Below are positions 55,626 through 64,000 of a stretch of 64,000 nucleotides of DNA, piece after piece. The stretch is from Vicia villosa. Its lineage: Eukaryota; Streptophyta; Magnoliopsida; Fabales; Fabaceae. The stretch's first letter is position 1. The number at the start of each line of letters is the position of its first letter. The notes beneath the pieces were generated by a model that saw only the letters and a list, made by a program, of their open reading frames with translations, was not told the origin of the DNA and did no database searches. Location of the stretch: NCBI RefSeq assembly GCF_029867415.1, contig NC_081184.1, forward strand, positions 107,679,692-107,743,691, in the 5' to 3' direction. The position numbers were made by a program, and so were the translations under genes.

Positions 55626-56804
55626 ATGGATTTCACTGATGACATGGTAGTTACTTTGGGGAGTGAGGATCAGCAGAGACGATATGAGATTCTGGCACAT
55701 CATGAGATGGGTCTCACCACATTCTCGCATGATTCGACTCTGATAGTACTAGGTATCCGGGAAAGTGTGCATTTTATGCTTCATCAGATTGGATGGGAGG
55801 ATCTCCTCACCACCCGTACACCCACTTTCCGCAACCTGACCTTAGAGTTTCTGAGTTCCCTCCGATATGAGCCTAGACTTGGATTAGGTTTTAACAGAGG
55901 AAGAGTTTCATTCAGACTGTTTGGGTTCACATACCGCTTCACCACCCGTCAGTTGGCCGAGTTACTAGGATATCCCACAGGCATGGATGCCTTGATGGAA
56001 GTCGATGATGAATACTTCCCTGATAACATGGTTGACTACTTTTGGAGTACCATATCTGGTAGAAAACAAAATGATCTACGACTCTCTTCAAAAATCCACA
56101 ATCCCGCCATTAGGTATTTCCAGATGATTCTAGCTTTCACACTTCTTGGAAAACCTTTGGGCGATACTTCAGTGACCAAGGATGAGTTAGGCATTATGAT
56201 GTGTGTTTTCCAAGCCAGACCAGTTATGGGAGTCTCCTTTATGCTTGCTAGGATGGCCACTCTGGCCCAAGATACCATCGGTCCTATCCTTGTAGGGGGT
56301 CTTGTTACTAAGATCGCCCGTGCTTTATCATTGAGAAGCCCGCTTGCTAGATTGATTCCTTATGGAGGATTCAAATCCATGGACATGGAGTTTTGCTTCA
56401 ACAAGAGCCTGATTAGCAACTACCAGTCTCCACCTTATCAGCTTCTCGTGAACTATGAGCCGGTTAATCATTTTGCTCTACCTTGCATTAGGTTCACAAG
56501 TGTTCACAAGAAAGAAAATTGGATTTATGACTTGGAAGGACAAGGTAAGAATGACTTCGAGGAGGAAGAAAGTGATCCGAGGACACCGACTGGCAACTAT
56601 GACATTGATACTACACCTGACGAGGACGTGCCTATGGTTGACCACACTGCTGCTATAGAGACCCTTCGGAACGACGTTGCTGTACTTCGTACCGATTTAG
56701 GGAGACTCCGAGGAGATTTCCACGGATTTATGGATTTGGTCACGACAAATCTGGACAGTTTTCATCAACACTTTCAGTCCATCCCGCCTCCGAAAAGTGG
56801 CTAA
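55626..56804 (+). CDS. Athila accessory ORF A (ATHILA ORF-1 family-like), intact
   Basis: An uninterrupted 392-codon ORF, the only undamaged one in the element, 245 bp after integrase. Residues 60-120 read TPTFRNLTLEFLSSLRY..FRLFGFTYRFTTRQLAELLGYPTG; 152-180 read RLSSKIHNPAIRYFQMILAF; the end (345-385) is a heptad coiled coil. It resembles the ATHILA/ORF-1 protein family and sits in the env position, but I see no signal peptide or clear membrane span. It has a paralogue downstream (57756-59050). A GTGTGGGGGA motif follows at 56870. Confidence 0.75.
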   Translation: MDFTDDMVVTLGSEDQQRRYEILAHHEMGLTTFSHDSTLIVLGIRESVHFMLHQIGWEDLLTTRTPTFRNLTLEFLSSLRYEPRLGLGFNRGRVSFRLFGFTYRFTTRQLAELLGYPTGMDALMEVDDEYFPDNMVDYFWSTISGRKQNDLRLSSKIHNPAIRYFQMILAFTLLGKPLGDTSVTKDELGIMMCVFQARPVMGVSFMLARMATLAQDTIGPILVGGLVTKIARALSLRSPLARLIPYGGFKSMDMEFCFNKSLISNYQSPPYQLLVNYEPVNHFALPCIRFTSVHKKENWIYDLEGQGKNDFEEEESDPRTPTGNYDIDTTPDEDVPMVDHTAAIETLRNDVAVLRTDLGRLRGDFHGFMDLVTTNLDSFHQHFQSIPPPKSG

Positions 56805-57755
56805 TTGAAGACCGCTAATTTTTATTTCTAACTCTTACATTTAGACAATGAGGACATCGTCTAGTTTAAGTGTGGGGGAAGGGAATTCTTAGTTAGGATT
56901 TATCATTTTAAGTAGTTTTAAATTTCAGCATTTTAATTAGTTAGCATTTCTATTTTTAGAACAAAATTTCAATTTTCGTTTTTGATTTTAATAAAATTCA
57001 GTATTTTCTTTACTCTGTTTTTACTTTATTTTATCTGCTAAGTTTTTGTGTGTGCACCACAGATTTTGTCTCTGCTATATGCCAATGTTTGTGTTCATTA
57101 TAATATTCACTGCTATGGTTAACTCATAAATATTGCTGTTAATGAATATATGGAACACAGTAAAATATCAGTCTGCTACTTATGCTTTATTGTGACACTG
57201 TTATGAAATGTTCAGACTGATATAGGCTATTATCTACTCTGCTAAAATCATATACACACCCAATAAATACTTTGACTACCAGTCAAAGTCATTTATGTTA
57301 TTTATGTTGGTCAAATAGCATTGCATGTAGTCTTGGTCAAAGAGGAATCTCTGCAACACAACAGAACACGCAAAGCAAACACAGTCTGAATGCACACTTC
57401 ACGCATGCATGCATCTCTGCCGTCCACCAGAGAGGGCCCCACGCCGGTCGGCGTGACCTCCCCCTAGCCGTTCGGCGCAAACCCTTTAAATGCAGAAGAA
57501 ACTCATTTGTTTCGTTCACACCAGAAGCGAACCAATCCTCTGCATTTTCAAACTTCTCAGTGCCAAAATTAAACCCCATTTTCAACTTCAAATTCAAACC
57601 TCACCTTAATTCCATTCAACATTCATTCAATCTATTCATTCATTCTCTGCTATATATATATATTGTACCACTGCCACAAACAGAACCATAATCCACAAAT
57701 ATTTTTCTGCTACTTCTTCTACAATTTCTTTCACATTTCTAGCAGAAAACTTACT
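56805..57755 (+). other. Spacer between accessory ORFs with LTR-promoter-like block
   Basis: Mostly AT-rich noncoding sequence. At 57443-57495 it carries GCCGGTCGGCG..CCTCCCC..AGCCGTTCGGC, closely like the GC-rich block of the LTR promoter (48665-48705). About 170 bp further is CTATATATATATATTG (57649-57664), a TATA candidate. ORF B begins about 90 bp later. This arrangement mirrors the LTR, where a TATA box lies at a similar distance after the block. Confidence 0.55.
56847..56880 (+). other. PPT-like motif after accessory ORF A
   Basis: ATGAGGACATCGTCTAGTTTAAGTGTGGGGGAA: same core AAGTGTGGGGGA as the true PPT at 60076-60087. Confidence 0.6.
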
Positions 57756-59050
57756 ATGGCTAACCTCAACAACCAAAACGAAGAAGAGTTCCCCGGTGTT
57801 ACTTTTCGAATTGGAGAAGCGGGAGAAATTCAATGAAACCGATACCGACGTTTCGCTCAGAGAGGGGTGGAAGCATCACGGTTCGCCTATATCGATAGCT
57901 TGCGAAGTTTGGGGTTGTACGAAACCAGTGTGCAAATATTACTCCAGCAAACGGGTTTATCATTTGTGAGCACACTCGACTACCCCAGATACGAAGCGTT
58001 AACCTTGGAGTTCCTAAGTTCTTACATTTACAACACACCCACCGACGCTTCCCACAACCTTATCGGAATCGCTACCTTCCGATTATTCAACCGAGAATAC
58101 ACCATGAATCAAGCAAGCATTAGTGCTCTTTTTCGGTTCCCACGTGTTGAAGGAGCCAACTATAGAATTCCACCCGAGCTTGACTGGCAAGGAGCCGCAA
58201 ATGAAACTATGCGTCGATTATCCGGTAATAATAATGTCGTTCCCGACATGCGCTTCTCTTCACAAATTCATAACCCGGGTATGCGTTACTTCCACCGTAT
58301 TTTAGCAAATACTATCTTCAGAAGAACTAACATCAACAAAGTCAATAGTAAGGAGTTATACTTCTTTTATTGTGCCTTCGCCAATCATAGGATCAATGCC
58401 AGCACTTTGCTTATGTCTCACCAGACGGAAGGTACAACCTCATGGTGCGAAACAGGGAAATTCGTAGTGTCATACTGCCAAACATCGAGATCACGAGGAT
58501 AGACCGCAGAGACAACTGGGTCTATGATCTTGACGCACCTCCTCCTGATGAGAACGTGGAAGAGAATCAAAATAATGCAGATAATGTGGATGAAGTTGAA
58601 CAAGAGATGAATCAAGGAGAGCCCCAGCCTGATGAAAACCCCCAACCCAATCCTGAAAATGTTGCAGGACCATCTGTGCCTCCACCTCGAAGAAGGAATC
58701 AACCAGTCACACTGGATGATGTGTATAGAGAGATAATATGCAACCATGAGGAAGAAACTCAGTGTCATCAAAGGATTGAGGCGGGTCAGAGTGAAATGAT
58801 AATGTTGATGCGTGAAATGCAAAGAGATCAACACGACTATGCGTACTGGAATAATCGTAGCATTGCAGACCTCACTGAAGAAGTGCAATGTTTAACATAT
58901 CGTGTTGAAGGCTTACATGAGTATGTGTACCATGCTGGGATAGTTCCGCCTAGAGACGGCGATGAAGGTCGAAGAGGAGAAGAGCATGAACCCGAGGAAG
59001 AGGAAACGAGTAGTGAGTTTTCACCGTTCTACCACACAAGGTCGCATTGA
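57756..59050 (+). pseudogene. Athila accessory ORF B, broken paralogue of ORF A
   Basis: The start is probably ATG 57756 (MANLNNQNEEEFPG). TGA at 57834-57836 breaks the frame, which then runs to 58502. It contains YEALTLEFLSSYIY, ATFRLFNREYTMNQ and RFSSQIHNPGMRYFHRILAN, matching ORF A block by block. Near 58430 the frame changes, and compared with ORF A about 80 codons are missing before NREIRSVILPNIEITRIDRRDNWVYDLD. The C-terminus (58442-59050) is acidic and Pro-rich with a coiled coil, ending just before another AAGTGTGGGGGA motif. Function unknown. Confidence 0.7.
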
Positions 59051-59080
59051 GGACAAAGAAACATTTAAGTGTGGGGGAGG
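59047..59080 (+). other. PPT-like motif after accessory ORF B
   Basis: TTGAGGACAAAGAAACATTTAAGTGTGGGGGAGG, overlapping the ORF B stop codon. Second of three such motifs. Confidence 0.6.
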
Positions 59081-60056
59081 AAGCTTGCTGCTTTTCTAAT
59101 TATTTTCGGTAGTTTTTAAAATTTTAGTATTTAATTTCCAGTATTTTCTAGTTATCTCCCTTAAAAAAATATTTTAGTTTCCAGTTATTCCAACCCATGT
59201 ATTCTAAGTTTAATATATGCGAGTATTTTCCGTTTGTCGAATTCTCCGCCTACTTGAACTATAAAACTTTTTATACGAATAGCTTGACACGCTCGAAAAG
59301 TGCAAGAATATAATAATTTAAGATATGATAGAACCGAAGCACTAGCAAACAAAATTGCTACAGTCTTGACACTCTAGAACTCTGATTTATGCAAGATTCA
59401 ATTTAAGTACCTATTATTTCAAAGTCTTTAATCTCTAGCTTTAAAGTAGCTTCGAGTAGTTTATTCAGCAGTTGGCACCGTCTTAAACACAAATTACGTA
59501 GAGAGCCGATGAATATAAGTGAATGATCCTGAAAATTTTCAGTAAGGAATTTAAAAAAAAAAAGGATTGCTCCAACTAAGCTAGGTGACCCTCACCCGGT
59601 CATTTAACCCAAAGGATGTATATCTCGCAAACAATAAAGAAACCTATTGTCGGTTGGTTCAAAAGTATCTGATATTGAACTTGGAGGGCGAATTACGGTT
59701 CGATCCCCCACAGCTTACAATTGGTTAAAAAAGTGGGTACCACAGAAGTGTGTCAGAGCCCCGTGCTAATAAGGATCAGAGTCACTAACCGGTTACTCTA
59801 CTATGTGTGTGTGTGAAGATAAAGGGCTTAATGTGATTGCGCTCGAATGAAAACAAGCAAAATCTAGCGAAAGGGTCTAGATGAGCTGTAATAGCACGAC
59901 TTGAATTTTTCTGCATAAGCTGGAGTTGTCTAGTGTCGCTACTGTATCTTTAGTGTTTATATTGAGCCTTCGTGTCTCTAACAAAGTATCGCCGCGACGA
60001 GTACGAATCGAGATGATTGTCATGCATGTGTAAAATCTTTTTCTTGATCGTTTGCT
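59081..60056 (+). other. Athila 3' untranslated region
   Basis: Noncoding, AT-rich, no repeat array. The small minus ORF 60065-59877 has no family signature. Confidence 0.6.
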
Positions 60057-60073
60057 TGAGGGCAAGCAAAGTT

Positions 60074-60089
60074 CAAGTGTGGGGGAGTT
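60074..60089 (+). other. Polypurine tract of Athila
   Basis: CAAGTGTGGGGGAGTT directly before the 3' LTR start TGATAACG. Preceded by TGAGGGCAAG, echoing the GAGGACA of the two internal copies. Confidence 0.75.
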
Positions 60090-61596
60090 TGATAACGCGA
60101 AAACGTATCGTATATTTAGCTTAATTTACATGCATTATTATTTTATTTTATTTCGATTTTATTATTTTATTTTGTGTTATGCCGATATTTCGTTGTGTTT
60201 CAGAAAATTGAATAATTATTGGCTCATGTGAGAAAAGGAAGAAAAAGTATTAAAAATTGAAGTTAAAAAGATAAAAAGATGCAAGAAAGAAAGGAGGTGC
60301 GAAAAGCAACAAAGAAATAGGCCCAAAACACAAAGCAGCCCACGACGGATGGCGCACTAGGCCACCTGCCGGTCGGCGCAACCCCTCCCCAGCCGTTCGG
60401 CACCCCCTCAATATATGTGTGTGACGTAAGTCACACACTCAAGCCCAGAAGAGACGTTACGCTACTTTTTCTCCTCCATTTTCTCTGCCGAAAGAACAGC
60501 AACTGCTACAAGACAAGTTGGAAATCCAAGAATTGAGAGCTCTATATAAACCCTTCAAGAATCATTGAAAGGGTAACACGTACTTTTTACCCTACTGCCG
60601 TCAAGATTTCTTCTGCATTTTCCAGCTCTGCTCTTGTTTCCTACCCACTTCTTGCAATAGATTTCCACACCGGAAATACTATTGCGATCGAGTTTTCTTT
60701 TCTAGCTTCAGATTTAGTTTCAGTTTTCAGTATTAGATTTAATTTCAGAATTTAATTCAAGTCCCGGATTCAAGATTCGGAACTGCAAGATACAATTTTC
60801 CAGTCTACAATTTAATTCAGGTTTATTTATTTGCATTTAATTACTATTGTTTATTTATGTTGATTTATCAAATTATGTCCGGATTATTTTATATCTGTTA
60901 TAAATGCTCTGATTTGTCTACTAAAACCATGTCCGGTTAAATACCTTTATCCGCTATGTAAGGTCACATAACCGAGGGAATCGAGTAATCTGTCGATGTA
61001 GTTTATTAATCAAATTTATTTGTCTGGCTGATATTTCTAAACGCTTAATTAAACTGTTTTGTAACAAGAGTTAAAAACAATAGAAGTTAGGATCAATAAA
61101 AACGAGAGTTTGAGATTTTAACTGGACCTTAGAAATTAGGCATTAACCTTAAATACAACGAGAGCGCTTTAAGGGTAATTAGTTTTCATCGGTTTTCAAA
61201 AATCACTTTGAACTTTAATTGATACAGCGAGAGCGCTCACTTAGGTTTAATAGTGAAATCATAATCAATAAACACGAGAGTGTGAGAGGAGGATTTTTAA
61301 ACTAATGATTTCTACAGAAAAGTGATTTTAAATTAAGATCCGCATCGATGGCTTACTAGATCCCCGAAGTTCGACCGTTGCATACCGATATTATTATCCA
61401 AATTAAATTTAATAATATTTCCCTTTTTAATTCCCGTCCGATCGATAATCAATTGAATATTAGCCTTAGATTTACGTAGTAGCATTAACTACATTAGGTC
61501 GATTCTTAGTCTCTGTGGGTTCGATATCTTTTAAAACCACGCGATAGACTGTGCACTTGCAGTCATAATCACAGACATACCCCATTGTCGCGATCA
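60090..61596 (+). repeat. Athila 3' LTR (1507 bp)
   Basis: Pairs with the 5' LTR. TATATAAA at 60543-60550; the TGACGT palindrome and GC-rich block are conserved. Confidence 0.93.
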
Positions 61597-61601
61597 CACA
61601 T

Positions 61602-61830
61602 CAATATGCATGACTTTATTTTTGCAAACTCTTGCTAATTTCATTAACATTAGTTAAGTAGTTAACAGTTCAAACCAAATAATCATAGCTACTAAAAATT
61701 CAAAGTTTCCAATTCCATGAGTGGCTAAAGATTCGACTTCACTCTTAATTTTGGGATCGTTATCTTGTTCAGCTAGTTGAAGTAGTGTTTCACTCTTAAT
61801 TTTGAGATCAATAATATAAAATATTTTCTA
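61602..61830 (-). pseudogene. hAT-like transposase, upstream part beyond the Athila insertion
   Basis: Reading the minus strand from about 61730 down to 61602 gives ..IGNFEFLVAMIIWFELLTT, then a stop, then MKLARVCKNKVMHIDV. This runs directly into AIELVKGLIKYLKK at 48388 once the insertion and one CACAT copy are removed. It is the DUF4371/ZMYM1-type stretch of such transposases. Stops show long decay. Confidence 0.65.
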
Positions 61831-62135
61831 AATCATTGTTTTAATTTTAGTGCCTAATTAAACTCTTTAGTTGCTAAAATTATGGATATGTTAATTGATT
61901 TTATTCTACTCTATATTTTATTTATGAGAAATTACATTCTTTTATTAATTTTGACTTTGTAGTGTCCTTATAATTTTGTTAATCACAATTTTTTTTTTTA
62001 AAAATATAGCAAATACTTTTATAATATAAAATTCTCTTTTAATATATATAGGAATAAGAAAAAAAAGTTTGGTGTCCCTAAAATTATAGGGTCCTGAACT
62101 CTCGCCCCATGAGCCCGTGCTCAGGACCACCCCTA

Positions 62136-63000
62136 CTTGTAGTTAAAGTGATGTTCAATACTTAAAAGATGAAAAATATAATTTCACACATTCTATGCAT
62201 TAAAATTTCTCTTTACATTGAACTAAGCATATTTTTTTAACTCTCTCTTTCACTCTCTCTATTAAAATTCCTCATCTCCGAAACCCTTAATTAGTTAATC
62301 TCATGTTCTAGTAAACCAAACCAAGTATATGCGTGGCTTAAAATGATAAGAATTTCTTTTGAGACCCATATGCTTTCTTAGACATCTATTGTGAAATTCT
62401 CAAAATACCCCTAAATTTTAGATGTGCATCTCTGAAGACACATTTTTCTTTAAAAAAAATGTGATTTCAAATATGCATATTCGAAAACACTTTTTAAAAA
62501 AAAAAATTGTTTTCGGATATGCATATCCGAAATAAACTTATTTATTGTAAAAAATAGTGTCTTCGGAGATGCATCTCCGAAAACTGTTGCGATTTTTATA
62601 AAACCAAATTAGACACCCCTTCATTTTCATTCTCTTCAATACAAACTTTTTCCATCAAACCCATCTGTGCCAATTTGCATTCAAAGGATTCTTGCTCTAC
62701 AAACTTTTTTCCATATCTTTGAACTCTAAGTTGGAAATGTTATTAGGGCTGTTAAAAATTAGAAAAATATTGTAGGGTGTAGTTATTGTAGGTCAATGAT
62801 AGTGTTTAGTTGGTAAAAATTGGATTTTTATTGAGTTAAGACAAGAAATGGAGGTCTGCCAAAAATGGCTGCTCGCATGTATTTTCGAAAGTGCATTTCT
62901 GTAATCACCTCTGTCCAATTTCAGAGATGCACTTCCGAAATATGGTCTGAACTGTATTTTTTTATTTTCAAATTTGTTTCATAGTCTTACTGGTTGCACT
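62136..63000. other. Flank of the PMD pseudogene with ATGCAT palindromes
   Basis: Noncoding. Perfect 20-nt palindromes TTCGGATATGCATATCCGAA (62512-62531) and TTCGGAGATGCATCTCCGAA (62562-62581), with decayed relatives at 62423, 62470, 62885 and 62922. A T-rich acceptor-like stretch (TTTTTTCAG) precedes 63010. Confidence 0.6.
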
Positions 63001-63012
63001 TTTTTCAGGAAA

Positions 63013-64000
63013 ATGGCAGGCAATCAGGCACTGGCCGCTCGTCTTAGACAAGGTAGGGAGACACTGACAACCTCAGCTCGGCGCAGAGAGCTGCATAACA
63101 AGTAGTAACTCGGAGACGTGGTCGAGTTTGAGTACCAGTTCAGATGGATGACGCACCTGCGGGATCTTCATCTACATCGAGGAGTCAGCTGTCTCGGGCG
63201 TCTTCCTCTCGTGAGGAGGAGGTAAGTGAGGATGAGGAGGAGGTGATACTTGAGGAGGAGGAGGAGGAGATACCCGATGTTCACCTTGAACACAGGGAGG
63301 ATGATTTGGAGGAGAAGGGCTACCTGGGAGGGCCTGCAGACACATCTGTGTTAATTTACTATCATGAGTCATGACTATGTTGCTCGACGAGTTTGGGAGG
63401 GCAATGTTGTTTTTTAATTGCCCTTTATAATTTAACCGTTTTTTATTTATGTTTTTATAACACTTTCTTCTAACGATTTAACTATCATTGTTTTTTGTTT
63501 TTGTTGTGACAGGAACAGACGACCATAAAATCCGTGAACCATGCGCGGAAAATATTTGATCTATTTAAACCATGGACTCAATGGTTTAATGACGTTGTAG
63601 CTAGGAGCGGGCTTGGCGGGTTATGCATGACCGTATATAGTACCATCAGTCACTCGCGCCATGCCCAGGGCTGCACGATATGTCCTCCAAATTGGGGATC
63701 AAAAAGTGGGGTCATATCATGTATATCTGGATCGTACTGCTCACGATGACATCCAGTGGACGTCCTTCGTTGATTACAGGAATGTGGTCCCATTCGACCG
63801 CATCGTATTGTATTCTGGATGATTGGTATGTGGGACCAACACCATGGTCAGGTATCTGCCGGAGCGGCGAATGAGACAGTTTGAACGCGTGCAGATGATA
63901 CCAAGGTCTTCGTTTGAGGTTGCTCCTGACACCGTTACCCGCTGGGAGCTCACTACTATCTTTGAGGATTGGATCTAGTCTTAGAGGAGTATCGGCGTAC
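63013..64000 (+). pseudogene. Plant mobile domain (MAIN-like) protein, broken; runs off the window
   Basis: ATG 63013 starts MAGNQALAARLRQG, with a stop after about 30 codons. A second frame (63144-63374) is Ser-rich then very acidic, ending ADTSVLIYYH where a short insertion shifts the frame. After a probable intron (about 63405-63510, ending GTGACAG) the frame reads KSVNHARKIFDLFKPWTQWF, SGLGGLCMT, then VVPFDRIVLYSG, a stop, and CGTNTMVRYLPER, QFERVQMIPR. These are blocks of the MAIN-like/serine-threonine phosphatase 7 long-form plant mobile domain, a family spread by transposons. Several stops and shifts mark it as dead. Confidence 0.7.

Larger units (their letters stand above)
48389..61596 (+). 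mobile_element. Athila-type Ty3/gypsy element (13.2 kb) with TSD CACAT
   Basis: LTRs 48389-49897 and 60090-61596 (both begin TGATAACGCG, end CGCGATCA), flanked by CACAT at 48384-48388 and 61597-61601. PBS TGGCGCCGTTGCCAGGGA follows the left LTR, the tRNA-Asp type usual for Athila. Order: gag, protease, RT, RNase H, integrase, then two accessory ORFs where Athila elements carry their env-like or ORF-1 gene, then PPT. LTRs differ by about 28 substitutions by eye (near 2%). Gag-pol contains at least five stops, three frameshifts and an RT deletion. Confidence 0.95.
47357..62135 (-). mobile_element. hAT transposon remnant, split by the Athila insertion
   Basis: The left end CAGGGTCGGTCC (47357) and right end GGACCACCCCTA (62135) are imperfect inverted repeats. 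The flanks CTTATAGT (47349-47356) and CTTGTAGT (62136-62143) are an 8-bp target duplication with one mismatch, as expected for hAT. Without the 13.2 kb insertion the element is about 1.57 kb, too short for a full transposase, so it was already internally deleted. Confidence 0.75.

Overview
This is nuclear DNA of a flowering plant, almost certainly a legume and probably of the Fabeae (pea, vetch, lentil). The evidence is an Ogre-type Ty3/gypsy element with about 5 kb LTRs, an extra ORF1 before gag and an intron inside pol, plus a second Ogre-like family, a nested Athila element and plant MITEs. Only one intact host gene was found, a four-exon UMP1/POMP-type proteasome maturation factor at 25475-27766 (+, 142 aa). 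Nearly everything else is transposable-element DNA.

Layout. (1) 1-21422: an Ogre element on the minus strand. Its 3' LTR is cut by the window start (1-3853) and its 5' LTR is complete (16418-21422). Between them lie ORF1, gag-pro, an intron and RT/RNase H/aRNase H/integrase. The LTRs are nearly identical, yet gag-pro carries three in-frame stops and integrase has lost an active-site Asp. (2) 21423-25270: a LINE remnant (+), a GRF zinc-finger gene fragment (-), a PIF/Harbinger-like MITE with TAA target duplication and a small palindromic MITE. (3) 25388-27800: UMP1. (4) 27767-33895: noncoding sequence, a possible hAT-derived segment, a Ty1/copia remnant with its short 3' LTR, and a Ty3 gag remnant. 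(5) 33896-46375: a 12.5 kb Ogre-related non-autonomous element (minus) with 5-bp target duplications CAAGT, no recognisable protein domain, and at least six different tandem-repeat arrays. (6) 47357-62135: a decayed hAT transposon (8-bp TSD, 7/8 match) split by a 13.2 kb Athila element (48389-61596, plus, TSD CACAT). The Athila copy has a multiply broken gag-pol and two paralogous accessory ORFs in the env position. (7) 62400-64000: a plant-mobile-domain (MAIN-like) pseudogene preceded by ATGCAT-centred palindromes.

Relations between parts. The two Ogre families share PBS, LTR-end and PPT sequence (PBS 15/18), so the non-autonomous one could have been replicated by Ogre proteins. By eye, LTR divergence orders the insertions: Ogre about 0.2%, non-autonomous Ogre-like about 1-1.5%, Athila about 2%. 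The least conventional signals are the Athila 3' half (two ORF cassettes, each ending in a PPT-like motif, the second preceded by an LTR-promoter-like block), tRNA-like box A/box B segments in the LTRs of both Ogre families, and a 43-bp array open in all three forward frames. All counts and alignments were made by eye; no searches were run.
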